From Flavobacterium xinjiangense (GTDB lineage: Bacteria > Bacteroidota > Bacteroidia > Flavobacteriales > Flavobacteriaceae), in NCBI RefSeq assembly GCF_900142885.1, contig NZ_FRCL01000003.1:327091-391090 (forward strand): DNA of 64,000 bases, written 5' to 3'. Under the pieces are notes generated by a model. It worked only from the letters and a program-made list of their open reading frames with translations, did no database searches and had not been told where the DNA came from. Positions 1 through 6,982 of the stretch are shown one piece after another. The position numbers were made by a program, and so were the translations under genes. The first letter of the stretch is position 1; every line of letters begins with the position of its first letter.

Positions 1-162
1 AAAATTTCATTTCGTTCGCAAGGTGATTTTGATGTCAATCAATTCGCAAGAGATTATTTCCATGGTGGCGGTCATCGCAATGCTGCCGGTGGAAAATCAG
101 AACTTTCCATGGAGGAAACGGTAAATAAATTTGAAGATTTAGTACAAAAACTAACCCTGTAA
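1..162 (+). CDS. DHH/DHHA1 phosphoesterase (NrnA-like), C-terminal end only
   Basis: The reading frame is open from the first base and ends in TAA at 160-162, so only about 53 C-terminal residues are present. They contain the glycine-rich motif GGGHRNAAGG, the substrate-binding signature of the DHHA1 domain in bifunctional oligoribonuclease/pAp phosphatases (NrnA family). Such enzymes degrade nano-RNA and pAp in the cytoplasm. The next gene, gldI, starts 6 bases after the stop, so the two are probably co-transcribed. The family call rests on one motif and the neighbour; the rest of the protein lies outside the window. Confidence 0.8.
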   Translation, partial: KISFRSQGDFDVNQFARDYFHGGGHRNAAGGKSELSMEETVNKFEDLVQKLTL

Positions 163-168
163 TAAATT

Positions 169-819
169 ATGAAAAATAACCATGCACTTGCAATTGTATT
201 ATTCTTGACACTATTAGTTTCCAGTTGCAAACAACATCAGGAGGCCAGAAGGCCTATTTCACAGGCTTCGGGAAGTTTCATGAAGAAGTCGATAGAGCGA
301 AATAAAAAATTAATTTCAGGCGAAGAAGCACAAATTGATGCTGTAATCAGAAGAAATTCAAACGTGAAATTTATTGCTTCCACAAAAGGATATTGGTATT
401 CTTACATCACAAAAAACACACTGGATACTCTTACTCCTAAAAAAGGAGACGTTGCATTCTTTGATTATGAGATAAAAGATCTAAAAGGAAATGTCATTTA
501 TTCTGAAATAGAATTGAGACCTCAAATATATTATGTTGACAAACAAAATATTATGATGGGATTGAGAGATGGGATAAAATTAATGCATAAAAAAGAAAAA
601 GTAAATTTCCTTTTCAATTCACACATGGGCTTTGGTTATCATGGTGACAACAAGAAAATTGGCACAAACCAGCCTTTGCTTTGTATAGTGACCTTGCGTG
701 ATTTTATCCCGGAAGCAGTCTATAGAAAACAGAATGAAATTAAAACAACTGCTCCTGCTCCTGCCGCAAAACCAGAAGTCATAACAGAAACCACACCAAA
801 AGATACTGTAACACAATAA
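169..819 (+). CDS. gldI: GldI, gliding-motility FKBP-type peptidyl-prolyl isomerase lipoprotein
   Basis: The 216-residue product starts with a lipoprotein signal peptide whose lipobox VSSC puts the acylated cysteine at residue 20. An FKBP-like domain follows (about residues 75-182), with the segments KKGDVAFFDYEI, GLRDGIKLM and HMGFGYHG, and the C-terminal tail is rich in Ala, Pro and Thr. In Flavobacterium johnsoniae GldI is a periplasm-facing folding factor needed for gliding and for stability of the T9SS machinery. The neighbourhood, with an NrnA-like gene upstream and two more prolyl isomerases downstream on the same strand, supports the call and suggests an envelope-folding operon. The ATG at 169 directly precedes the signal peptide. 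The tail makes this protein somewhat longer than the core GldI fold. Confidence 0.88.
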   Translation: MKNNHALAIVLFLTLLVSSCKQHQEARRPISQASGSFMKKSIERNKKLISGEEAQIDAVIRRNSNVKFIASTKGYWYSYITKNTLDTLTPKKGDVAFFDYEIKDLKGNVIYSEIELRPQIYYVDKQNIMMGLRDGIKLMHKKEKVNFLFNSHMGFGYHGDNKKIGTNQPLLCIVTLRDFIPEAVYRKQNEIKTTAPAPAAKPEVITETTPKDTVTQ

Positions 820-841
820 AAAAAATAAATATAAACTTCAT

Positions 842-1966
842 ATGAAAAAAAGCATCCTTCTCGTATTTCTCGTAATTGCCTCATTTTATTCTTGTAAAGA
901 AGAGCATAACAATCTTCCTGACGGTTTGTATGCCAAAATTGAAACCAACAAAGGGGATATTATTGTACAATTAGATTTTGAAAAAGCACCAATCACTGTT
1001 GCTAATTTTGTGACGTTGGCTGAAGGAAAAAATGTATTTGTTACCAATGAAAATCTTAAAAACAGACCGTTTTTTGACGGATTAAAATTTCACAGAGTCA
1101 TTAAAGATTTTATGATTCAAGGCGGTGATCCATTAGGAACGGGATCTGGAGATACGGGATATAAATTTAAAGATGAATTTTCTGATTTGAGATTTGACAA
1201 AGAAGGTGTTTTGGCAATGGCCAATAATGGTCCAACGACAAACAGCAGTCAGTTTTTCATAACGCACGTAGCAACTCCATGGCTAGACGGAAAACATACT
1301 ATTTTTGGCCATGTTGTAGATAAAGGAATGGCGGTAGTCAATAAAATCGAACAAGACGACTACATGAACAAAGTGACCATTATAAGAAATGGTGAAGCGG
1401 CAAAAAAGTTTGATGCAGTAAAAACATTTCATGATTACTTTGCGGTAGAATCAGAGAACCAGAAGAAAAAACTAGCAATTGATACTGAAAACAAAAGAGT
1501 ATATGACGAAAAATACAAAGAGGTGCGTGAGCAAAAAATTGCTTATTTCGCTGGCTTAAAAGCGAAAGCAACGATAACTCCTACGGGCTTAAAATACGTT
1601 ATCATTAAAAAAGGTGGTGGCAAAAAACCGGCTAATGGCGCTAACGTATTTATTCACTATGCCGGTTTTCTGGAAGATGGAGAATTATTTGATGCCAGCG
1701 TTGCTGATGTAGCCAAAACTTTTGGGAAATACGATGAAAATAGAGCGGCTCAAAACGGATACCAACCAATCCCTTTTCAAGCAGGGAAAAAAGATGGCAT
1801 GATTCCTGGTTTCATAGAAGGATTAGAGAAATTATCTTTTGGCGATAAAGCAGTGATTTTTATTCCTTCGAGATTAGGCTATGGCGCAGCAGGTGCTGGA
1901 GGAGTTATTCCTCCAAATGCCAATATAATTTTCGAAATTGAATTATTAGAAGCCATGCCCCAATAA
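842..1966 (+). CDS. Cyclophilin-FKBP fusion peptidyl-prolyl isomerase, lipoprotein
   Basis: The 374-residue protein has a lipoprotein signal (SFYSC, cysteine 18). A cyclophilin-type domain follows at about residues 30-185 with the motifs [25 protein letters not shown] and LDGKHTIFG. A charged linker of about 55 residues follows, then an FKBP domain at about 265-374 ([35 protein letters not shown]). Both halves are prolyl cis-trans isomerase folds, so one secreted chain carries two isomerase activities. It begins 22 bases after gldI and is followed 47 bases later by a paralogue with the same architecture. The role is inferred to be folding of periplasmic or outer-membrane proteins. Confidence 0.9.
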   Translation: MKKSILLVFLVIASFYSCKEEHNNLPDGLYAKIETNKGDIIVQLDFEKAPITVANFVTLAEGKNVFVTNENLKNRPFFDGLKFHRVIKDFMIQGGDPLGTGSGDTGYKFKDEFSDLRFDKEGVLAMANNGPTTNSSQFFITHVATPWLDGKHTIFGHVVDKGMAVVNKIEQDDYMNKVTIIRNGEAAKKFDAVKTFHDYFAVESENQKKKLAIDTENKRVYDEKYKEVREQKIAYFAGLKAKATITPTGLKYVIIKKGGGKKPANGANVFIHYAGFLEDGELFDASVADVAKTFGKYDENRAAQNGYQPIPFQAGKKDGMIPGFIEGLEKLSFGDKAVIFIPSRLGYGAAGAGGVIPPNANIIFEIELLEAMPQ

Positions 1967-2013
1967 TATTTTATAACAAGTAAAAAATTTGTCCGACTTA
2001 AATTATTAGAAAA

Positions 2014-3231
2014 ATGAAATCTAAAATTCTATTTTTATTGTTTTTGGGAGTACTCAATATGCAAGCCCAAGTTAAAAAGAAACCCGTTACAGCTAAAAAA
2101 CCAGTAACTGCAGTTAAGGTTACTCCAAAAGTTCCTGCATCAACCGAAGGGATTTTTGCAACAATTTCAACTACTAAAGGAGATATTACCGTTCAACTGG
2201 AATACGTAAAAACACCAGTTACTGTCGCTAACTTTATTGCCCTTTCTGAGGGAACAAGTACTTGTGTCGTGGACGACAAACTAAAGGCAAAACCTTTTTT
2301 TGACGGTTTAAAATTTCACAGAGTGATCAAGGATTTTATGATTCAGGGTGGTGATCCATCAGGAACTGGATCTGGTGGGCCAGGTTATGCATTCAAAGAC
2401 GAATTTACAGATTTAAAATTTGACAAAGGTGGGATTTTGGCCATGGCTAATTCAGGACCAACAACTAATGGTAGTCAATTTTTTATTACCCATAAAGAAA
2501 CACCTTGGTTAAACGGGAAGCACACTATTTTTGGTCATGTTACCCAAGGAATGAACGTTGTAAACTTAATTGCTCAAGATGACATCATCACTAAGATTAC
2601 AATCACCAGAAAAGGTGCTTTGGCTAAAAATTTTAATGCCCCAAAAGTATTCGCTGACTACTTTGCTAACAAAAATGAAGATGCTAAAAAGCAAGCTTTG
2701 ATTGATGCCGAAAATCAAAAAAAACAAGCTGCACTTCAGGCAGAAAGCAAAAAAGCGTATGCACAACAATATGCTCCCGTTATTGCTGCAAAAGTAGCTT
2801 ACCTAGCCACTACAAAAGCTACAGCCGTTACTACAACTTCTGGCTTAGCGTATAAAATAGTTCAAAAAGGTAAAGGGATAAAACCTGTTGATGGTTCTAC
2901 TTTCTACTTTCATTATGCAGGATATTTTGAAGACGGAACTTTATTTGACAGCAGTTATGAAGACGTTTCTAAAGCCTACGGAAAATACGATGCTAACAGA
3001 GCCGCTCAAAACGGATACCAGGCTTTTCCTTTTGAAGCAGGTAAAAAAGAAGGTATGATTCCAGGATTTATGGAAGCACTGGCATTAATGTCTTATGGAG
3101 ATAAAGCAGTAATTTTTATCCCATCAAAACTAGCATATGGAGAAAGAGGTGCCGGAGGAGTAATTCCACCAAACACCAATCTTGTTTTTGAGTTGGAAAT
3201 GTTTGAAAAACAACCAGCAGCAAAACAGTAG
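2014..3231 (+). CDS. Cyclophilin-FKBP fusion peptidyl-prolyl isomerase, soluble paralogue
   Basis: The 405-residue protein is a tandem paralogue of the preceding gene, with the same order: cyclophilin domain (about 48-205) then FKBP domain (about 295-405). Whole stretches such as [15 protein letters not shown] and NRAAQNGYQ are shared. It differs at the N-terminus, where [19 protein letters not shown] looks like an ordinary cleavable signal peptide with no lipobox cysteine, followed by a Lys/Val/Pro-rich spacer. The duplicated pair therefore probably supplies one membrane-anchored and one free periplasmic form. The linker is longer and richer in Lys, Gln and Ala. A strong terminator follows 21 bases after the stop, which closes the gldI operon. 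Confidence 0.9.
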   Translation: MKSKILFLLFLGVLNMQAQVKKKPVTAKKPVTAVKVTPKVPASTEGIFATISTTKGDITVQLEYVKTPVTVANFIALSEGTSTCVVDDKLKAKPFFDGLKFHRVIKDFMIQGGDPSGTGSGGPGYAFKDEFTDLKFDKGGILAMANSGPTTNGSQFFITHKETPWLNGKHTIFGHVTQGMNVVNLIAQDDIITKITITRKGALAKNFNAPKVFADYFANKNEDAKKQALIDAENQKKQAALQAESKKAYAQQYAPVIAAKVAYLATTKATAVTTTSGLAYKIVQKGKGIKPVDGSTFYFHYAGYFEDGTLFDSSYEDVSKAYGKYDANRAAQNGYQAFPFEAGKKEGMIPGFMEALALMSYGDKAVIFIPSKLAYGERGAGGVIPPNTNLVFELEMFEKQPAAKQ

Positions 3232-3252
3232 AGATAAAAGTATTAAATAAAC

Positions 3253-3290
3253 AAACCCGTCTCGTTCCTAAAAACGAGACGGGTTTAATA
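3253..3290 (+). terminator. Rho-independent terminator of the gldI operon
   Basis: A perfect 14-bp inverted repeat (AAACCCGTCTCGTT at 3253-3266 and its complement at 3273-3286) encloses a 6-base loop and is followed by an AT-rich tail. It lies just after the second isomerase gene. The stem is symmetrical, with A-rich and T-rich flanks, so it could act in both directions. Confidence 0.85.
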
Positions 3291-3343
3291 TTTCAATCTA
3301 TTTCGAGGAACCCGATTTAGTCAAAAATTCAGCACACACATTG

Positions 3344-3430
3344 GACAATTAAACTGATAAACACTGATAAAAAACATTTTAAAAATCCGTTTTTTTTCTG
3401 TAGCATCCGTGTCGTCCGCGTGCTATAAGC
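3344..3430. repeat. Intergenic dispersed-type repeat (GATAAACACTGATAAA ... CATCCGTGTCGTCCGCG)
   Basis: The stretch between the gldI terminator and the next gene has the short-period pattern ACTGATAAACACTGATAAA, then an AAAAATCCG segment, then GCATCCGTGTCGTCCGCG. Internally repeated units (GATAAA; ATCCG/GTCCG) and the lack of any reading frame suggest non-coding repeat DNA. From memory, similar 'CGCGGATGACACGGAT' strings are scattered in Bacteroidota intergenic regions. A second copy is not visible in this window, so the dispersed nature is inference. Confidence 0.4.
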
Positions 3431-3445
3431 CTTAAATCAAAACTA

Positions 3446-3886
3446 TTACTTCTTCCCGAATTTCCAGTCAAACTCATCCTTTTGATTGATAATCGCACCA
3501 ATCTCAAATTTGACCACTTCATCAAATTCCGTTTGAAAGATAATCCAGTTCTCTTCGTTAAAATAATTTTCAAAAGTGTCAAATTCTTCTTGCGTGAATT
3601 TAATCAGTCCTTTTGGAGCCAATTCTTTTTTGACATCAGTGATTTTTTTATTGATAATCGTAGTTCCAAATAATTCCAAATCTGGACTGGAAGCTACGAT
3701 ATATCCTAATTTCAAATCTTCTTCAACATAGAACGTCAAACGCATTTTCAACGCATTATATGCGAAAATCACATTGTTGTCTTCATCTTTATAATTCCGG
3801 TCCGGCTTACCGTAAATAGCGGTAACATCATTCTGTTTCATTCCGAAAAGGAGCTTATCGATTCCGTTTTTTAAGTTGATTTTCAT
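3446..3886 (-). CDS. Hypothetical protein, about 146 aa
   Basis: The product begins MKINLKNGIDKLLFGM and has no signal peptide, membrane segment or catalytic motif that I recognise. It looks like a compact soluble alpha/beta protein, with KNDV..IYGKPD-like wording and several amphipathic strands. The frame stays open further upstream to 3934, but that extension lies in the TTCGCAAAG repeats and encodes a low-complexity peptide, so the ATG at 3884-3886 is preferred. It is an isolated minus-strand gene between plus-strand units. Small proteins of this type may act as immunity or accessory proteins, but nothing here proves that. Confidence 0.65.
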   Translation of the reverse strand: MKINLKNGIDKLLFGMKQNDVTAIYGKPDRNYKDEDNNVIFAYNALKMRLTFYVEEDLKLGYIVASSPDLELFGTTIINKKITDVKKELAPKGLIKFTQEEFDTFENYFNEENWIIFQTEFDEVVKFEIGAIINQKDEFDWKFGKK

Positions 3887-3901
3887 ATTCTTTAATTTTG
3901 T

Positions 3902-3931
3902 CGCAAAGTTCGCAAAGTTTTTCGCAAAGTG
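3902..3931. repeat. Triplicated CGCAAAG-type short repeat
   Basis: Three near-copies of TCGCAAAG(T) lie in a row (about 3901-3909, 3909-3918 and 3922-3930), just upstream of the minus-strand hypothetical gene. Related CGCAAAG wording recurs at 57303-57482, 57537 and 59146, so this appears to be one member of a repeat vocabulary in the genome. The function is unknown. Confidence 0.5.
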
Positions 3932-4004
3932 CACTACCTTTTTTGTTTAAAATTACTTCGAATACCAACACCAATCAACTTCCGAATCTTTATAATTTGG
4001 GCAT

Positions 4005-4059
4005 GACCTTGTTGCAGAAAATAAGATTCCCAAACGCTATTTTTTTCAGCAACAAGGTC
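4005..4059. repeat. 11-bp inverted repeat, possible stem-loop in non-coding accessory DNA
   Basis: GACCTTGTTGC at 4005-4015 is exactly complementary to GCAACAAGGTC at 4049-4059, across a 33-base loop. The surrounding 3935-4240 is a roughly 300-base stretch with no convincing gene. A 100-codon frame at 3898-4200 runs through the CGCAAAG repeats and the stem-loop, so it is regarded as spurious. The following text, containing CTATCCCTCATGC, resembles repeated intergenic DNA that I recall from flavobacteria. Confidence 0.5.
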
Positions 4060-4241
4060 GGGCTATTCGTTACAATCTTTTATGCCGCTTCGCTTCATAA
4101 AAGGATTTCCGCTGCTATCCCTCATGCAAGAAATGGAAACGAGCACCAAAACAGTCTACTTATAAATTCAAAAAGCACTCAGATAATAAATACCCTTTAG
4201 AAAATTTGTAAGAAAATTTTAATACATTTGAAAAACATAAA

Positions 4242-4320
4242 GCGAAACAAACTTTCGCCAATCTACCCAAAATTGGCTGTATATACGAAGGATTGTTTCG
4301 CCTATATACAAGTTAGTGGC
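4242..4320. mobile_element. Left boundary element (type III) of cassette-like cluster A
   Basis: This is an imperfect hairpin. GCGAAACAA (4242-4250) pairs with TTGTTTCGC (4293-4301), TTCG with CGAA, and GCCAAT (4257-4262) with ATTGGC (4272-4277). It ends in TATATACAAGTTAGTGGC. The terminal GTTAGTGGC (4312-4320) has its exact 9-base reverse complement at 5344-5352, the start of the element downstream of the next gene. A related element with ATCTACC, AATTGG and TATACAAGTT in the same order lies left of cluster B (55560-55636). The 'mobile element' label is inference from this structure. Confidence 0.6.
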
Positions 4321-4345
4321 AAGCGGCCAAAAAAACTAAAAATTG

Positions 4346-5338
4346 ATGACAAAAGAATTTCAAGTAACAAACTCAACACTTTCAGCTAACAAAATTGGAG
4401 AATTATTACAGCATAAATATGGTTTAAGCGAAAATACTGAATGTAAACTTTTCAGAACTGGAATGAACCACGTTTATATGGTTTCTGATGATAATGTGAA
4501 ATATGTATTTCGTGTCTATACTTTTGATTGGAGAACGAAAATTGAAATAGCTGAAGAATTAAGGCTTTTAACACACTTAAAAGAAAATAAAACTAATGTT
4601 TCATTCCCGATAACTGATAACTTAAAAGAATGTATTCAAGAATTAAATGCTCCTGAAGGAAAAAGGTTTGGCGTATTATTTTCGTTTGCAGATGGCGAAA
4701 AATCAGCAAGATTTACAGCAGAAACAAGTTTTTTTATTGGACAAGCATTAGCAAAAGTTCACAAATCAGCAGAAAATTTTGCATTAAACAGAATAACATA
4801 CAATAATAGAACTTTACTTATAGATTCCGTTAAACGAACACGAGAATTCTTTAAAAAAGAAACTGATGAAACAAAATTTATAGAAAGATTAGCTAATTAT
4901 CTTCAAATTGAATTTGATAATGTAGAAAATGAACAAATTAGATTTGGAGCAGTTCATCTCGACGTATGGTTTGATAATATGCATTTTAATGAAGAAAATA
5001 AAGTAACGCTTTTTGATTTTGATTTCTGTGGCAATGGATGGTTATGTTTAGATATTTCATACTTTTTATTTCAATTATTCATAACAAACCTAGACGAGAA
5101 TGATTACAAAGTAAAAGCAGAAAGTTTTCTGAAAGGATACGAAACTATATCTGAAATTAGTAAAGAAGAAAAACGCATTTTACCTATTGTTTGTCTTGCA
5201 ATTATGACATATTACATAAGTATGCAATGTGATAGATATGACTATTGGACAAACCTTTTTTTAAATGAAGACCATTTGAAAAGATTTGTCGGTAATTTGA
5301 AACGATGGATTGCATATAATGAAATCGAAGTAAAATAA
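4346..5338 (+). CDS. Phosphotransferase of the aminoglycoside/choline kinase fold, first cargo gene of cluster A
   Basis: The 330-residue protein has the kinase-like catalytic core of the APH/choline-kinase superfamily. The Brenner-type motif HLDVWFDN has H204, D206 and N211, and the metal-binding FDFDFCG segment has D224 and D226. An N-lobe with the CKLFRTGMNHVYMV glycine-loop region precedes it. Such enzymes phosphorylate small hydroxylated molecules; the substrate cannot be told from sequence, and antibiotic resistance should not be assumed. The ATG at 4346 is chosen over the adjacent TTG at 4343. The gene starts 26 bases after the GTTAGTGGC boundary and ends 5 bases before its complement, so it fills the unit almost completely. 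It is visibly AT-rich, like the other cargo genes. Confidence 0.8.
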   Translation: MTKEFQVTNSTLSANKIGELLQHKYGLSENTECKLFRTGMNHVYMVSDDNVKYVFRVYTFDWRTKIEIAEELRLLTHLKENKTNVSFPITDNLKECIQELNAPEGKRFGVLFSFADGEKSARFTAETSFFIGQALAKVHKSAENFALNRITYNNRTLLIDSVKRTREFFKKETDETKFIERLANYLQIEFDNVENEQIRFGAVHLDVWFDNMHFNEENKVTLFDFDFCGNGWLCLDISYFLFQLFITNLDENDYKVKAESFLKGYETISEISKEEKRILPIVCLAIMTYYISMQCDRYDYWTNLFLNEDHLKRFVGNLKRWIAYNEIEVK

Positions 5339-5343
5339 AGCCA

Positions 5344-5480
5344 GCCACTAACAGCTACTACAACGGATTTGGGCAATTGGCTTAATGGGAAGTTGCTTTT
5401 GTATTTGGGATGATTTGGCAAATCCGAGAATAAGGCTTAATTTAACCCCAAACCCGCTGCAGTACCAGAACGTTGGCATT
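5344..5480. mobile_element. Type I palindromic element between the two units of cluster A (attC-like)
   Basis: The element starts with GCCACTAAC (complement of 4312-4320), continues AACAGC, and ends GAACGTTGGCATT. CGGATTTG (5364-5371) pairs exactly with CAAATCCG (5419-5426), and the outer arms also pair imperfectly (TACTACAACGG against CCCGCTGCAGTAC), so the whole could fold as a long hairpin. A near-identical copy lies at 56483-56609, differing by one 6-base and one 1-base indel and about a dozen substitutions. Its terminal GTTGGCATT is complementary to 6450-6458 at the end of the next unit. The arrangement copies integron attC logic. Confidence 0.75.
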
Positions 5481-5498
5481 CATTTTAAGAACGGAACT

Positions 5499-6443
5499 AT
5501 GAAGAATAAATTTTTAAAATTAGACAATCCTTGTAGTGAAAAATGGGAAAATATGAAACCCAAAGACAAAGGAAACTATTGCGATTTGTGTTCTAAAAAA
5601 GTAATGGACTTTACAAATCTAAGTCAGGTTGAAATTTCTGAAATAATAAACAAATCAGGAAATAAAATATGTGCAAGATTGACACATACCCAATTAAATT
5701 CGCCATTATTAAATTTAGACCGCAAATTAGAGTTTACTATTCCTACATCTAATGTTGCTGCAGGATTAATGTTTGTATCAGTATTAACAACTGGACAAAC
5801 TTTACACGCTGAAAATCAAAATATGAAGACTGAATTTATTCAAAGTTCGGATTCAACATTAAATTCAGAAAAAGAAAAGTCGAATTCAAAACCTAATGAA
5901 CCAAAATTATATGATTTAACTATTTTCAAAGGGAGAGTAACTTCTAATGATTTAGGAAAACCTGTGGAAAACACAAAAATAACGATTGTAACATCTGAAA
6001 AATTATTCAGTACTTATACTTTAAAAGATGGTACATTTTCAATAGAAATACCAACAAATTTAATTGATAACGATAATGTTATTAGAGTTTCATATTTTAA
6101 TGTTACGGAGAAAAGAGACAAAGATATATTCTTTAGATATGAAACAATGGATTATGTGCTGACAAAAAAGGAATTTACATCCGAATATTTAATAAAAGCT
6201 GAACCTGAAGTAATTTATCTTGGGGGAATTGGTGCTTACATTGAAAAAAGAGAACCGATTGTATTAAATAATGGTATAGAAATTAAATATCGTGAATTTG
6301 TCAAGGCTAAATTAGGTAAAAAGAGCAGTTGTAATCTTGAAAATAAAGATTATCTGTATTTTGAATCAAAGTTTGCTATTGCTATCTATGGAAATAAAGC
6401 AAAAGAAGGCCTCTATATTTTAACTGACAAAACAGAAAAATAA
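5499..6443 (+). CDS. Protein with NPCSEKW/C-x2-C N-terminal domain and carboxypeptidase-like regulatory domain, second cargo gene of cluster A
   Basis: The 314-residue product opens with MKNKFLKLDNPCSEKWENM. The cysteines of CDLCSKKVMDF follow, and another cysteine occurs in GNKICARL. I recall this cysteine-containing head from other Bacteroidota proteins of unknown role. A hydrophobic stretch follows (about residues 84-103, VAAGLMFVSVLTTG), probably a membrane anchor. A beta-sandwich segment at about 140-200 resembles CarboxypepD_reg-like domains (FKGRVTSNDLGKPVENTKITIV). The frame is open upstream to 5385, but that extension lies wholly inside the type I element, so the ATG at 5499 is the start. 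It may be a small envelope or signalling protein; the function is unknown. Confidence 0.72.
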   Translation: MKNKFLKLDNPCSEKWENMKPKDKGNYCDLCSKKVMDFTNLSQVEISEIINKSGNKICARLTHTQLNSPLLNLDRKLEFTIPTSNVAAGLMFVSVLTTGQTLHAENQNMKTEFIQSSDSTLNSEKEKSNSKPNEPKLYDLTIFKGRVTSNDLGKPVENTKITIVTSEKLFSTYTLKDGTFSIEIPTNLIDNDNVIRVSYFNVTEKRDKDIFFRYETMDYVLTKKEFTSEYLIKAEPEVIYLGGIGAYIEKREPIVLNNGIEIKYREFVKAKLGKKSSCNLENKDYLYFESKFAIAIYGNKAKEGLYILTDKTEK

Positions 6444-6449
6444 AAACGA

Positions 6450-6526
6450 AATGCCAACAGCTGTTTTGAGCTAGCTGGAGTTTAGTGGAATTACCGTTCC
6501 GCATCACAGGCTGGCAAACGTCCCGC
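6450..6526. mobile_element. Right-hand element (type II) closing cluster A
   Basis: AATGCCAAC (6450-6458) is the exact complement of the unit's left core GTTGGCATT (5472-5480). It continues AACAGC, as in the type I elements. The body contains GTGGAATTACCGTT (6485-6498), which recurs as TTGGAATTACCATT (57222-57235) in the right-hand element of cluster B. The right end (CAAACGTCCC) is only a degenerate version of the GAACGTT core, so the exact boundary is uncertain. Confidence 0.55.
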
Positions 6527-6617
6527 TCGTACCCTAAAAAATTTAGAACTTTTTTTTTTAATTACAAATACTCATCCAAAAGCCAACATAAGTTTGCTTA
6601 ACCCAAATAAAGAACAA

Positions 6618-6941
6618 ATGAAGAATTTAGATTTCCAAGAAATCAAAGAAAGGGCGTTAAAAATCAGAGATCAATACCATCAACTGGAGAAAACCCACCA
6701 CGGCAGTAAATGGACTGTAGAAGAAGATCCTTTGGCTTTTCTTACTGATGCGGGATTGGTAGGACGTCACACCATGTCACAACAAGGTCGTTGGCCAAAA
6801 GGAAATACAAACCCTGAACTGCAGCATAAATTAGGTGAGTGTTTTTGGTGGCTGACAGTACTTGCTAACCGAATGGACATAGACATTAATGAATCAATTG
6901 AATCTTTTTTGACAAAAACTAAAAAATTATTAGCGGAATAA
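6618..6941 (+). CDS. MazG-like small protein
   Basis: The 107-residue protein is all-alpha in character. Its C-terminal helix, reading LGECFWWLTVLANRMDIDI, resembles the last helices of MazG/dUTPase-like NTP pyrophosphohydrolases, which clean non-canonical nucleotides from the pool. The first MazG metal motif (EExxE) is not obvious, so activity is doubtful. The ATG at 6618 is preferred over an upstream TTG at 6594, because it fits the start of the fold. It follows the end of cluster A by about 90 bases and precedes a secreted hydrolase by 41. Confidence 0.55.
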   Translation: MKNLDFQEIKERALKIRDQYHQLEKTHHGSKWTVEEDPLAFLTDAGLVGRHTMSQQGRWPKGNTNPELQHKLGECFWWLTVLANRMDIDINESIESFLTKTKKLLAE

Positions 6942-6982
6942 AAATTATAAAAAAAAATCAATCACTTAAACCAACAATCATC

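Noticed and set aside
3898-4200. 100-codon plus-strand frame
   Set aside because: It begins inside the CGCAAAG repeats and runs through the stem-loop; composition is low-complexity and no start signal or motif is seen.
4346-5338. Annotation as an aminoglycoside resistance gene
   Set aside because: Only the general kinase-fold motifs are visible; they do not define the substrate.
5385-5498. 38-residue N-terminal extension of the cluster A second cargo gene
   Set aside because: It is encoded entirely by the type I element, whose second copy at 56483 is non-coding; the ATG at 5499 gives the recognised domain start.
4242-6526. A classical integron with IntI
   Set aside because: The core is GTTRGYR rather than GTTRRRY, and no tyrosine recombinase gene is present in the window; the likeness is in logic, not identity.
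6594-6617. TTG start for the MazG-like gene
   Set aside because: An ATG 24 bases downstream directly precedes the folded part; the extension MLNPNKEQ adds no feature.
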